Source: Carthagonibacter metallireducens (GTDB lineage: Bacteria; Gemmatimonadota; Gemmatimonadetes; Palauibacterales; Palauibacteraceae). From it: DNA of 64,000 nt. The notes under the pieces are model-generated. The model was not told the origin of the DNA, ran no database searches, and saw nothing but the letters and a program-made list of their open reading frames with translations. The stretch lies in assembly GCA_023554445.1 (NCBI GenBank), contig JAMJQQ010000094.1, positions 20,488 to 84,487 on the forward strand, given 5' to 3'. Position 1 is the stretch's first letter, and each line of letters opens with the position of its first letter. A program made the position numbers and the translations under genes. This document shows positions 42,250 to 54,212 of this stretch, piece after piece.

Positions 42250-43680
42250 ATGAGGATCGAACCCAGACATGATCTGTTGCCAGCTATGAGCTCTCCCATC
42301 GTGACTCTGCGTCGTCCGCAGGACCGGGGAACCGAGTCGGCCCCGGCGAAAGCGCCGGTCCCGCTGACGCGGCGAGCATACATCGAGACCTACGGGTGCC
42401 AGATGAACATCGGCGATTCGGAGTTGCTCGCCGGAGCGCTGGCGGACCGCGGATATCTCCAGGTGTCGGCTCCGGAGCTCGCCGACGTGATCGTGGTGAA
42501 TACGTGCGCCATCCGCGAGCATGCGGAGCAGCGGGTCCTGGGCCGCATTGGACAGCTGCAGCAGGCTCGCAGGAGCAGGCCCGACATCGTGCTCGCCGTG
42601 ACCGGCTGCATGGCACAGCGAATGGGAAGCGATCTGCTCGAGAAGACGTCGGGAGTGGACCTGGTGGCCGGCCCTGATTCGTATCGGCGGATCGCAGACC
42701 TGGTCGACGGGATCCGTGAAGGTGGAATCGAGCGAGGACAGCTTCTTCTGGAGCTCGATGAGGAAGAAAACTACGAGGGCATACCTTCGATACGCGGCAA
42801 GGGAACCGGCGCTTGGGTGACCGTACAGCGCGGCTGCGACCATCGCTGCACCTTCTGCATCGTGCCGTACGTGCGGGGACCGGAGAAGAACCGGAGTCCG
42901 GAGGAGGTACTCGCGGAGGTACGGGCAGCGGTCGGTGCCGGCTACTCCGAAATCACGCTGCTGGGACAGACGGTCAACTCCTATCGGCACGGCGACGTGA
43001 GATTCTCGGAACTTCTCGAGGAAGTCGCACGCGTGGCCGGGGTTCGCCGGGTGAGATTCACTTCACCCCATCCGAACGACGTCGACGACGCGCTCCTCGA
43101 TGTGATGGCGGCAGAGCCGGCCGTCTGCTCCCAACTGCACTTACCCGTGCAGTCGGGCTCGAATCGCGTGCTACGACGAATGGTCCGGCGATACACACGC
43201 GAGGAATTTCTGGAAATCGTCGAACGCGTCCGAAGTCGTGTCCCCGGCATCGCACTGAGCACAGACGTGATCGTCGGATTCCCGGGCGAGACGGAAGTCG
43301 ATTTCGAGGCGACCCTGGATCTGATGCGCCGTGTCCGCTTCGACGACGCGTACCTGTACCGCTACTCCGCCCGGGAGGGCACTCCAGCCACCCGTCTCCC
43401 GGCCGGAGACTTCCTCGATGAGGAGATCTCCGGACGGCGGCTGTCCGCGCTCATCGCCCTTCAGCGTGAAATCCAGCGCGAGATCCACGAGTCTGAGATC
43501 GGATCGGTGGTCGAGGTCCTGGTGGAACGCGAGGCCCGGACCGAAGGGGACCTGCTCGGTCGCACGGAAGCGAACAAGGTGGTGGTGTTTCCTGCCGGTC
43601 GCGTGCGAATCGGAGCGTTCGTCGAGGTCCGGCTCCGCTCCACGACGGGTGCGACGTTCCTGGGGACGGTTGTCCGTTGA
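42250..43680 (+). CDS. miaB: tRNA-2-methylthio-N6-dimethylallyladenosine synthase MiaB
   Basis: A 476-residue radical-SAM methylthiotransferase for A37 of tRNAs. The N-terminal UPF0004 domain supplies three cluster cysteines (ETYGCQMN, Cys50; VVNTCAIRE; TGCMAQ); the radical-SAM motif is RGCDHRCTFCIVPYVRGPEKNRSPEEV; LHLPVQSGSNRVLRRM follows; a TRAM domain closes the protein (about 410-476). The sequence around the SAM motif fits MiaB rather than RimO or MtaB. ATG 42250 or 42286 may be the start; neither has a good ribosome binding site. Confidence 0.94.
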   Translation: MRIEPRHDLLPAMSSPIVTLRRPQDRGTESAPAKAPVPLTRRAYIETYGCQMNIGDSELLAGALADRGYLQVSAPELADVIVVNTCAIREHAEQRVLGRIGQLQQARRSRPDIVLAVTGCMAQRMGSDLLEKTSGVDLVAGPDSYRRIADLVDGIREGGIERGQLLLELDEEENYEGIPSIRGKGTGAWVTVQRGCDHRCTFCIVPYVRGPEKNRSPEEVLAEVRAAVGAGYSEITLLGQTVNSYRHGDVRFSELLEEVARVAGVRRVRFTSPHPNDVDDALLDVMAAEPAVCSQLHLPVQSGSNRVLRRMVRRYTREEFLEIVERVRSRVPGIALSTDVIVGFPGETEVDFEATLDLMRRVRFDDAYLYRYSAREGTPATRLPAGDFLDEEISGRRLSALIALQREIQREIHESEIGSVVEVLVEREARTEGDLLGRTEANKVVVFPAGRVRIGAFVEVRLRSTTGATFLGTVVR

Positions 43681-43970
43681 ACGGCTTGATCGGCCGGGTC
43701 GCGATCGTGTTGGGATGCGCCGTGCTGGCCTCGCTGTTCACCTGGCTCAACGCCGGGGAGGCGGTCACGGTCCGACTCGGTTTCGTGACGTTCCGGTCGG
43801 TCTCATTGCCGGCAGTAGTCTTCGGTTCGATCCTGTTTGGAATGGGCCTGCTCTTCTTCACCGGCTTGCGGGCCGATCTGAGGACGCGCCGGATGCTCGA
43901 GCGCTATCGTGAGGCGCTTGGGAAGTCATCCGAGATCCCGAACCCGGAGGATCCGACCGGCCCCCACTGA
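43677..43970 (+). CDS. LapA (DUF1049)-family small membrane protein
   Basis: A 97-residue protein with two membrane helices (about 5-24 and 44-64) and a charged cytoplasmic tail. The motif TWLNAGEAVTVRLGFVTF followed by a second helix with short turn is typical of LapA/YciS-type proteins, which help assemble lipopolysaccharide machinery in Gram-negatives. Starts at TTG 43677, overlapping miaB by 4 bp. Confidence 0.72.
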   Translation: MNGLIGRVAIVLGCAVLASLFTWLNAGEAVTVRLGFVTFRSVSLPAVVFGSILFGMGLLFFTGLRADLRTRRMLERYREALGKSSEIPNPEDPTGPH

Positions 43971-44013
43971 GCACGTTCCGCGAGACGAGCCGAGAGCCGG
44001 TTCGGCTCCCGAA

Positions 44014-46512
44014 GTGATCCGACCGGCAGCGCCGGTTCTCCTGACTGCCCTGGTGCTTTCCGCAGGAATCACCCAGGGTCTCTATCGGCCGGTTGGACCC
44101 TCTCTGTCGGCACTCCTTCTGACGGGTCTGCTCCTGACGGCCCTCGCGATGTCCTGCTTGCCTCGTGAGAACCGTGGTCCGAGGGCCCGAACCTCTTCCG
44201 TGCTGTTTCTGGCCATTACCCTCGCATGTGGATCCATTCTGGGGTCGAATGCCGGGAGGGGCATCCGTCACGGCTGCGAGGCCAGTCTCGCTTCGGGGAC
44301 GCCGCTCGAGGTTCAGGGCGCGCTGACCGAGGAAGTATCAGCGACTCGTGGATCGCATCCGCCAGGGGGGTACCGCCGGATCAGTCTCGAGCGGGTCCTG
44401 GTGTCAGCGGATCGGGGTCGGTGCGAGCTCCGCCGCCTTACAGCATTCCTCGACCGGGACCCCGGTAGCTTGCGATCGGGGGAGAATCTACGGCTGTCGG
44501 GCGAGTGGCTTCGACTTCGGACTACGGATCCGCTCGGCCAGAGCCTCGACCTGCCAGGTCGCACAGGGATCCTCGTGGGTGCCGAGGTCATGAATGCATC
44601 CCGGCGGCGGGCATCCGCGGCCGGTGCGGCCGGAGCGGCTTCCGGGCGATTGCCTCTCTATGCGCGACTCCGGGGCACGCTCCGAGCCGGGGCAGCCCGA
44701 CGTCTGCGAGACCGGCTGCCCGGATCGGTCGATCCGACTGCCCGAGCGCTGCTGCTGGCTGAGCGGAACGACCTTTCCCCGATCCTGCGGGGGGACTTCG
44801 TGAACGCCGGGCTGGCGCACCTGCTCGCCATATCGGGGCTTCACGTAGGCATCGTCTCGGGTCTCCTGTTCGCCCTGGTATCGGCAGTCGTAAGGGGACG
44901 GGCCCGTTACCCGGCGGTTGCGACTGCCGTCGGCTGCTACGTCATCCTGCTCGGCGCCCCTGTGCCCGCGTTCCGAGCCTTTCTGCTGTTCACCGGCTGG
45001 GCGATCGCCAGATGGCGAGGGCGCCCACTGCGCGGCGCCGATCTGCTGGGTGGTGCCGCGATCGTATTCCTCGTCTCGGACCCTGTGTCCCTGGCTACTC
45101 CCGGTCTCCAGCTGTCCTTCGCCGGATTCGCCGGGGTATCCCTCGGCCTCGCTTCGGCACGGGGCCTCGGCACGGCAGCCAAGGCTCCAACGCGCGGTCT
45201 GCAGCGCCTCGTGATCCGCTCGGGCAGCAATCTGTGCAGGGCACTGGCAGCCAGCGCCGGGGCCTTTCTTGCGACCGCTCCGATTGCCGCCTGGCACTTC
45301 GGCCGCGTGGCGCCCATTTCGATCGTGGCGAGCCTGGCGGGCACACCTGTCGTGGCCCTTTCGATCTGGAGTCTCGCCGGAACCCTGCTTCCGGGTCCGC
45401 TGGGGAATCCATTCGCTGCTGCCGCCGCTTTGCTGCTGTCCCTGCTCCATCACCTCGCAGGCTGGTTCGGCGGGCGGCCGGGCGCACACCTCGAGGTGGC
45501 GCCACCGTCTGCGGCCCTGTGGCTGGCCTGGGGCCTCGCCTTCCTCGCGCTCTCCCGGCCGGCGCGTGGAGCGCGGTGGACCCGTGTCTTCGTTCCGATG
45601 GCGGCAGCGATCTCGGTGCTCGTAGCCGGTCCGGGGCTCGAAAGGCTGGGGGAACGCCACGACCACGGCCAGCTCTGCACATTATCGGTCGGGCAAGGCG
45701 ATGCGGCGATTTTTCGGACTCCCGGCGGTCGATGGATCGTGCTCGACGGTGGCCCATCTGCGCGGCCCGGGGCGGGCCGCGATGCAGTCGCCGCGGCACT
45801 GCGACGCCGGGGGGCGAGGCGGGTGGCTCTTCTCGCGCTTTCTCACCCGGATCTGGATCACATCGGGGGACTGGAGGCCGTCGTAGCCGAATTCCCGGTG
45901 GGCGCCGTGCTGGACAGCGGCGACCCTCTACCGCGCGCCGGGTATCGACGTCTTCTGGCCGCGACGTCGGAGAAGCAGATTCCGTGGTTGCGAGCTCGGA
46001 ACGGAGTGCGGATACGGGTCGACGAAATCGAGATTCTCGTGCTCGGTCCGGACTCGTCCACTTCCGACGCCGGGTCGGCGAAGCGGACATCCTCCAACGA
46101 AACCAGCCTGATGCTCCGCATCACGGCCGGAGACTTCCGCTACGTGACGACGGGCGATGCGACGGCAGAGGAAGAGATTCAGGTTCTGTCGCGGTGGCCC
46201 GCCGAGTCTCTTCGTGCCGATGTTCTGAAGGTCGGACACCATGGAAGCCGCACCTCGTCCTCGGCTGCGTGGCTAGATGCGGTGCGACCGACGGTCGCAA
46301 TCATCTCCGCCGGTGCGGGCAATCGATTCGGTCACCCTCACCCGGAAGTAGTTCAGCGGATACGGCGCGCCGGCATCCCGGAAGTGTGGCGCACGGACCG
46401 CAGGGGGACGCTCTGCATCGACATTCGAAGCGACGGATCCTGGCGGATGGCCGGCCGGAACGCGTGGAAACGGGCGGCGGCCGCCGGACCCGAATCACGG
46501 CACGAAGATTGA
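44014..46512 (+). CDS. comEC: ComEC/Rec2-family DNA channel protein
   Basis: A protein of about 832 residues with the three parts of ComEC: an N-terminal OB-like domain between helices (about 60-230), the competence membrane domain (LLAISGLHVGIVSGLLFALVS), and a C-terminal metallo-beta-lactamase domain with SHPDLDHIGG, VTTGDATAE and KVGHHGSRTSSS. It carries single-stranded DNA across the inner membrane in natural transformation. GTG 44014 is the preferred start because the frame's earlier GTG (43909) lies within the preceding gene; ribosome binding is weak for both. Confidence 0.92.
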   Translation: MIRPAAPVLLTALVLSAGITQGLYRPVGPSLSALLLTGLLLTALAMSCLPRENRGPRARTSSVLFLAITLACGSILGSNAGRGIRHGCEASLASGTPLEVQGALTEEVSATRGSHPPGGYRRISLERVLVSADRGRCELRRLTAFLDRDPGSLRSGENLRLSGEWLRLRTTDPLGQSLDLPGRTGILVGAEVMNASRRRASAAGAAGAASGRLPLYARLRGTLRAGAARRLRDRLPGSVDPTARALLLAERNDLSPILRGDFVNAGLAHLLAISGLHVGIVSGLLFALVSAVVRGRARYPAVATAVGCYVILLGAPVPAFRAFLLFTGWAIARWRGRPLRGADLLGGAAIVFLVSDPVSLATPGLQLSFAGFAGVSLGLASARGLGTAAKAPTRGLQRLVIRSGSNLCRALAASAGAFLATAPIAAWHFGRVAPISIVASLAGTPVVALSIWSLAGTLLPGPLGNPFAAAAALLLSLLHHLAGWFGGRPGAHLEVAPPSAALWLAWGLAFLALSRPARGARWTRVFVPMAAAISVLVAGPGLERLGERHDHGQLCTLSVGQGDAAIFRTPGGRWIVLDGGPSARPGAGRDAVAAALRRRGARRVALLALSHPDLDHIGGLEAVVAEFPVGAVLDSGDPLPRAGYRRLLAATSEKQIPWLRARNGVRIRVDEIEILVLGPDSSTSDAGSAKRTSSNETSLMLRITAGDFRYVTTGDATAEEEIQVLSRWPAESLRADVLKVGHHGSRTSSSAAWLDAVRPTVAIISAGAGNRFGHPHPEVVQRIRRAGIPEVWRTDRRGTLCIDIRSDGSWRMAGRNAWKRAAAAGPESRHED

Positions 46513-46632
46513 CCCGTATTGACGGAGCCGCTCGCGCGGCCAAGTGTTGTCCGGAAGGGCGGGTGCGACTGAGGCGTCGCATCCCGAGGTACACACCCCG
46601 CCGTCGGGTTCCGCCGCGAACCGGAGGTCGTG

Positions 46633-47655
46633 ATGGACAGGTACGTCGTTACGCTCGGCCGATTCATCCTCGAGCAGGAGCGAGAGCATCCGGGTGCGAC
46701 CGGTGCCCTGACCAATCTTCTGTACGATCTGACCCAGGCAGCGAAGCTCATCCACCGCGAGGTGAGCAAGGCCGGGCTCGTCGACATTCTCGGAAAGACC
46801 GGGAAGGGGAACGTGCACGGCGAGGAGGTGCAGAAGCTGGACGAATACGCGCACGAGGTCGTGTTCAACGCAATGGACCACGGAGGGAATCTCTGCGTGA
46901 TGGCGTCCGAGGAAGAGGAGGGGCTCCTGCAGATTCCCGAGCAGTTCCCGACCGGTGACTACGTGCTTCTGTTCGATCCGCTGGACGGCAGTTCGAACAT
47001 CGATGCCAACATCTCGATCGGCACCATCTTCTCGATTCACAAGCGGTGCACCGAGGGTCGCGACGGATCGCTGGAGGACTGCCTTCAACCGGGACATCGG
47101 CAGGTGGCAGCCGGCTACGTGATGTACGGATCGTCCACAGTGCTCGTATACACGACCGGAAGCGGAGTTCACGGATTCACCCTGGATCCTTCGATCGGAG
47201 AGTTTCTCCTGTCTCACCCCGAGATCCGGATTCCTGAGCCCGGGAAGCGGATCTACAGCGTCAACGAGGGGAACTTCTCGACCTGGTCCACTGGGCAGCA
47301 GCAGCTCGTGGAGTGGTTCCGGGGTACGGGCGGAAACGGCGGCGGAGGATTCTCGCATCGCTACGTCGGATCCCTGGTGGCCGATTTCCACCGGACCCTG
47401 CTGTATGGGGGGCTCTTCTTGTATCCCGCCGACAACCGCAACCCTGACGGTAAGCTCCGCCTCCTCTACGAAGCGTCGCCACTAGCTCTGATCTGCGAGC
47501 AGGCCGGAGGCCGCGCGATCGATGGGTCACGCGAGATCCTGGCGATCGAGCCGGAATCACTCCACCAGCGGACGCCGCTTTACATGGGGAATCGCGAGTG
47601 GGTGGACCTCGCGGAGCGGACTCTGGCCGGAGAGGGCATGGCCGTCGGGCGCTGA
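46633..47655 (+). CDS. fbp: Fructose-1,6-bisphosphatase, class 1
   Basis: A 340-residue class 1 FBPase, the key gluconeogenic phosphatase. The metal site DPLDGSSNIDANISIGTIF (about 117-135) and the substrate loops (YGSSTVLVY, RYVGSLVADFHRTL, GKLRLLYEASPLALICEQAGG) are all intact. ATG 46633 is chosen because GGAGG lies six bases before it; GTG 46630 is directly upstream in frame. It is 120 bp from comEC and convergent with ppdK, another gluconeogenic enzyme. Confidence 0.96.
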   Translation: MDRYVVTLGRFILEQEREHPGATGALTNLLYDLTQAAKLIHREVSKAGLVDILGKTGKGNVHGEEVQKLDEYAHEVVFNAMDHGGNLCVMASEEEEGLLQIPEQFPTGDYVLLFDPLDGSSNIDANISIGTIFSIHKRCTEGRDGSLEDCLQPGHRQVAAGYVMYGSSTVLVYTTGSGVHGFTLDPSIGEFLLSHPEIRIPEPGKRIYSVNEGNFSTWSTGQQQLVEWFRGTGGNGGGGFSHRYVGSLVADFHRTLLYGGLFLYPADNRNPDGKLRLLYEASPLALICEQAGGRAIDGSREILAIEPESLHQRTPLYMGNREWVDLAERTLAGEGMAVGR

Positions 47656-47675
47656 TATGAAACGCTCGGCACCTT

Positions 47676-47706
47676 GGCAGGCGGCACCAGAGATGGCGCG
47701 CCTGCC
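47676..47706 (+). terminator. Possible fbp terminator
   Basis: GGCAGGCG (47676-47683) pairs with CGCCTGCC (47699-47706), loop 15 nt, 21 bp after the fbp stop. No T tract follows, so it may only be a 3' stabilising hairpin. A second 6-bp hairpin (47732-47754) overlaps the end of ppdK. Confidence 0.35.
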
Positions 47707-47743
47707 CCTGGAGTAGCGATCCGATTCCCGGACCCGGCTGGAC

Positions 47744-50374
<2,631 letters not shown>

Positions 50375-50413
50375 GGGGGAGCTCCCTTCAGGCGGGCCGC
50401 GGGCGCGGCGAGG

Positions 50414-51844
50414 TCAGCTCCCCGCCGTTGCCGAAGCGAACCCGTGCTCGAAGTCAACCAGTGGAGCCGGGTAGTTCCCGGTCCAGCATGCGTCACAGAA
50501 CGGACCGAACTCTTCTACTGCAGAGAGCATGCCCTCGAGGGACAGGTACCCGAGCGACTCGACGCCCAGGTGTCGTCCGATCTCTTCGACCGAGTGATTC
50601 GCGCCAATCAGTTCCTGGCGCGTAGGCATGTCGATTCCGTAATAGCAGGGCGAGATGATTGGTGGCGAGGCAACCCGGAAATGAATCTCGCGTGCCCCGG
50701 ACTCCCGGAGCAGCGCAACGAGTCCGCGACTGGTCGTACCCCGGACCAGCGAATCATCGACTACGATCACCCGCTTGCCGTCGATCAGCTCGGCAACCGG
50801 GTTGTACTTCACGCGAACACGGAAATCGCGGCCCGTCTGGGTGGGGTGGATGAAGGTGCGACCTACGTAGTGATTCCGAATCAGGGCTAGCTCGAACGGC
50901 AGGCCCGAGCCCTCGGCATAGCCGAGAGCGGCCGAGTTGGACGAATCGGGGACCGAGAATACGCAGTCGGCCTCTACCGGGTGCTCCAGTGCCAGCTGTC
51001 GCCCGAAGGCTCGGCGCGCCCGGTCCACGCTGCAGCCCCAGATCCGGGAATCGGGCCGGGCGAAGTAAACCAGCTCGAACAGACAGGGGGACGGCGTAGC
51101 CGGCTCCAGCGGTCGCAGCCGGGTGACGACCCCGTCGTCGATGCGCAACACTTCACCGGGGCCCACATCCCGCACGTACTCGGCCCCTATGATATCCAGG
51201 GCGCAGGTTTCCGACGCGACGATCGCCGCATCTCCCAGACGCCCCAGCACCAGAGGCCGGAAACCGCGCGGATCCCTCGCCACGTAGATCGTGCGGCCCA
51301 CGCAGAGCACGAGGGAAAAGGCGCCGACCAGCTGGGAGAGGGCGTCATCGACCTGCTGGTCCGGGGAGTCGCGTCGGGATCGTGCGATGAGGTGGATCAC
51401 CACCTCGGAGTCACTGTCGGTCTGGAAGATCGCGCCCTCGTCCGACAGGCGCTCCCCGATCTCCACGGCGTTGGTCAAGGTTCCGTTGTGAGCCAGTGCC
51501 ATCGGTCCGTGGCGGTAGTTGACCAGGACGGGCTGCGCGTTTCGAAGCGAAGAGCTTCCCTGGGTCGAGTACCGCACGTGGCCGAGTGCGACGGTTCCTG
51601 TGAGCCGGCGGATCGTGGCGTCGTCGAACGCCTCGTTCACCTGACCCATCCCCTTGTGAGCCCTCGCCTCACCCTCGTCGTCGATGGCCACGATCCCGGC
51701 CGACTCCTGTCCGCGATGCTGCAGCGCGTAGAGGCCGAGAAAAGTCAGCTCGGCCGCTGCGCGCGAACCGCTTACGGCAAAAATGCCGCACTCATCGCGG
51801 GGCTTGTCGTCGTCGGGGTACTGCGCAATCGGAAGCCTGGTCAT
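50414..51844 (-). CDS. purF: Amidophosphoribosyltransferase PurF (Fe-S type)
   Basis: A 476-residue enzyme for the first step of purine synthesis. An 18-residue propeptide precedes the catalytic Cys19 (DECGIFAV). The glutaminase domain is followed by the PRPP domain with VIVVDDSLVRGTTSRG. Cysteines in PCLFELVYFARPDS, SPCYYGIDMP and FCDACWTGNYP match the four ligands of the oxygen-sensitive 4Fe-4S cluster of the B. subtilis enzyme. It overlaps purC by 4 bp. Confidence 0.96.
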   Translation of the reverse strand: MTRLPIAQYPDDDKPRDECGIFAVSGSRAAAELTFLGLYALQHRGQESAGIVAIDDEGEARAHKGMGQVNEAFDDATIRRLTGTVALGHVRYSTQGSSSLRNAQPVLVNYRHGPMALAHNGTLTNAVEIGERLSDEGAIFQTDSDSEVVIHLIARSRRDSPDQQVDDALSQLVGAFSLVLCVGRTIYVARDPRGFRPLVLGRLGDAAIVASETCALDIIGAEYVRDVGPGEVLRIDDGVVTRLRPLEPATPSPCLFELVYFARPDSRIWGCSVDRARRAFGRQLALEHPVEADCVFSVPDSSNSAALGYAEGSGLPFELALIRNHYVGRTFIHPTQTGRDFRVRVKYNPVAELIDGKRVIVVDDSLVRGTTSRGLVALLRESGAREIHFRVASPPIISPCYYGIDMPTRQELIGANHSVEEIGRHLGVESLGYLSLEGMLSAVEEFGPFCDACWTGNYPAPLVDFEHGFASATAGS

Positions 51845-52758
51845 CGGTAATCCGGCAGTTCTTCGCCCGTCAGCCGGCGATACGCTTCACGGTAACGCTC
51901 GGATGTGGAGTGAACGATCTCCTCGGGAAGGTCGGGTGCAGGCGGATTGCGATCCCATTCACCCGCCTGGACCAGACCTTCCAGGTAATCTCGAACCGGC
52001 TGCTTGTCGAGCGAAGGCGGCGTCGCGCCCGGCACATAGTCGTCGGCCGGCCAGAAGCGCGAGGAGTCCGGCGTCAGAGCTTCGTCGATCAGGAGCACTT
52101 CTCCAGTCCTGGAGGTGCCGAACTCGAACTTGGTGTCCGCGATGATGATACCTCGGTCCCGCGCGTAGTCGCGGGCGAAGCCGTACATTTCGAGACTCGT
52201 TTCCCTCAGGTACTCGGCGACCTTGGTTCCGAGGATTCCCTTCATCTGGGTGAAGGTGATGTTCTCATCGTGGCCGGTTTCAGCCTTGGTCGCGGGAGAG
52301 AAGATCGGCGGCTCGAGCTCCTGGGCTTCCACCAGTCCCACGGGCAGAGGCTCGCCCGCGAGCGTCCCCGCTTCCCGATATTCCTTCCAGGCCGAGCCGG
52401 TGATGTAGCCACGAACGACGCATTCCACCGGAAAAGTCTTAGCCTTCTCGACCAGCATGCCCCGACCGGCCCAGACAGAGCGTGTGTCTGCCAGTTCCGG
52501 ACGGAGGCGGACGATCTCGTCGGGATCGGCCGAAATGCAGTGATTGCGCACGATGTGTCCCGACATGTCGAACCAGAAACGGGAGATCTGTGTCAGCACC
52601 GCTCCCTTGTCGGGTATCGGTTGCGGAAGTACGCGATCGAAGGCACTGATTCGATCGCTCGCTACCATCAAGAGCGCATCTCCGAGATCGTACATTTCCC
52701 GTACCTTGCCCTGCCGAAGAAGCGGGAAGGGAAGATCGGTTTCTCTGGTGGCATGCAT
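51841..52758 (-). CDS. purC: SAICAR synthetase PurC
   Basis: A 305-residue enzyme that joins CAIR and aspartate. It contains LLRQGKVREMYDLGD, the ATP-binding SDRISAFDRVLP, VVRGYITGSAWKEY, and DTKFEFG. ATG 52758 follows an AGGAGGA at 9 nt; an in-frame ATG at 52779 overlaps the purB stop (ATGA) but lacks a ribosome binding site, and a longer GTG start at 52869 would lie inside purB. The length matches the yeast-like long form rather than the 240-residue bacterial form. Confidence 0.95.
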   Translation of the reverse strand: MHATRETDLPFPLLRQGKVREMYDLGDALLMVASDRISAFDRVLPQPIPDKGAVLTQISRFWFDMSGHIVRNHCISADPDEIVRLRPELADTRSVWAGRGMLVEKAKTFPVECVVRGYITGSAWKEYREAGTLAGEPLPVGLVEAQELEPPIFSPATKAETGHDENITFTQMKGILGTKVAEYLRETSLEMYGFARDYARDRGIIIADTKFEFGTSRTGEVLLIDEALTPDSSRFWPADDYVPGATPPSLDKQPVRDYLEGLVQAGEWDRNPPAPDLPEEIVHSTSERYREAYRRLTGEELPDYR

Positions 52759-52775
52759 CTGCTTCGGTCCTCCTG

Positions 52776-54209
52776 TCATACGCGCAATTGCGGCGCAGCC
52801 GAGCCCGCATATCCCTCGAGCATCGGAGCGACACGTTCGGTGAGAAACTGCTCGACCTGATTCGGGCACCGTCCGACCAGATCCTCGGCCTTCGACAACG
52901 CGTCGAGCTCGTCCAGGTCGAGATCAAACGCCGGATCGTCTGCTACCCTGCGGAAGAAGTCGTTGGTCTCGGCGCCGGAATCCAGACCCTCGCGCGCCGC
53001 CATCGCGTGCATCCGGATCCGCTCATGCAACTCCTGGCGGTCTCCGCCTTTTCGAACGCCCGCGATCAGGACTCTTTCGGTGACGAGGAAGGGGAGGGCT
53101 CGATCGAGTCGTGCCCGGATGACGGCCTCGTGCACGACCAGACCGGAAGACACGTTCGCAACGATCTGGAGGATTGCATCGGCGCAGAGAAATGCCTCCG
53201 GGATCGCAATTCGACGGTTCGCCGAGTCGTCCAGCGTGCGCTCGAATCCCTGAACGGAGGCCGTCCATGCAGCATCCAGCTCCAGCACGCAGAGGTGCCG
53301 GGCCAGCGAGCCGGCCCGCTCGCATCGCATCGGGTTCCGCTTGTACGGCATGGCCGACGATCCGATCTGGCTGCTGCCGAACGGTTCCTCGATCTCCCCG
53401 TAGCTCTGCAGAAGCCGCACATCCTGCGCGAAGCGGGCGACGCTGGCTCCGATTCCGGCCAGCACCGCCAGCACCCGATGGTCGAACTTGCGCGGATACG
53501 TTTGACCGACGAGCTCCCAGCTTCCGGAGAATCCGAAGTGGTCCGCGAGCCGCTGGTTGAGCTCGTCGACTTTCGCGCCGTCCCCTTCGAACAGGTCGAG
53601 GAATGTCGCCTCGGTGCCGGTCGTGCCCCGGGCTCCGCGGAAGCGAAGCTCGCCACGCAGACGCTCGACCTGCTCATAGTCAGCGACCAGATCCTGCAGC
53701 CACAGGGCGGCCCGCTTGCCGACGGTGACCGGCTGCGCCGGCTGCCAGTGGGTATAGCCGAGCGTCGGAAGTGAGCGCCACCGGTCCGCGAATCCGGCCA
53801 GGGCGTCGATGGCGGCGAGCAGCCGGTCCGAAACGATCTCCAGCGCTTCCTTGAGCTGTATGAGACCCGCGTTGTCGGCCACGAATGCGCTCGTGGCGCC
53901 CAGATGTATGAAGGCTCGGGCACCCGGAGCGACCTCACCGTAGTGGTGCACGTGCGCCATCACATCGTGCCTGAGGTCAGCTTCGATTTCCGCCACCCGC
54001 GCGAGGTCGATCTGGTCCCGCGCGGCCCGGAGCTCCTCGATTGCCGATTCGGGGATCTCGACGCCGAGCTCCCGTTCGATCCGGGCCAGTGCGATCCACA
54101 GATCCCGCCACGTCCGGGCCTGACGGAGCGGAGAGAATACATCGCTCATCTCCGCCGAAGCGTATCGGTCGATCAGCGGATGCGGGTATCGGGTCTGTTG
54201 GGCAGTCAC
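52776..54209 (-). CDS. purB: Adenylosuccinate lyase PurB
   Basis: A 477-residue fumarase-superfamily lyase acting in both purine branches (SAICAR and adenylosuccinate cleavage). The signature GSSAMPYKRNP is intact, and IHLGATSAFVADNAG and GYTHWQPAQPV resemble the animal ADSL type more than the shorter B. subtilis type. GTG start 3 bp after the htrA stop, so it is in the truA-htrA operon. Confidence 0.96.
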   Translation of the reverse strand: MTAQQTRYPHPLIDRYASAEMSDVFSPLRQARTWRDLWIALARIERELGVEIPESAIEELRAARDQIDLARVAEIEADLRHDVMAHVHHYGEVAPGARAFIHLGATSAFVADNAGLIQLKEALEIVSDRLLAAIDALAGFADRWRSLPTLGYTHWQPAQPVTVGKRAALWLQDLVADYEQVERLRGELRFRGARGTTGTEATFLDLFEGDGAKVDELNQRLADHFGFSGSWELVGQTYPRKFDHRVLAVLAGIGASVARFAQDVRLLQSYGEIEEPFGSSQIGSSAMPYKRNPMRCERAGSLARHLCVLELDAAWTASVQGFERTLDDSANRRIAIPEAFLCADAILQIVANVSSGLVVHEAVIRARLDRALPFLVTERVLIAGVRKGGDRQELHERIRMHAMAAREGLDSGAETNDFFRRVADDPAFDLDLDELDALSKAEDLVGRCPNQVEQFLTERVAPMLEGYAGSAAPQLRV

Positions 54210-54212
54210 GAT

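Noticed and set aside
46519..46547. A possible fbp promoter (TTGACG at 46519)
   Set aside because: No acceptable -10 element lies 16-18 bp downstream.
45012..46958. A 648-codon plus-strand frame
   Set aside because: It is a shifted frame of comEC and the start of fbp; composition is Arg/Gly/Ser-rich and it matches no family.
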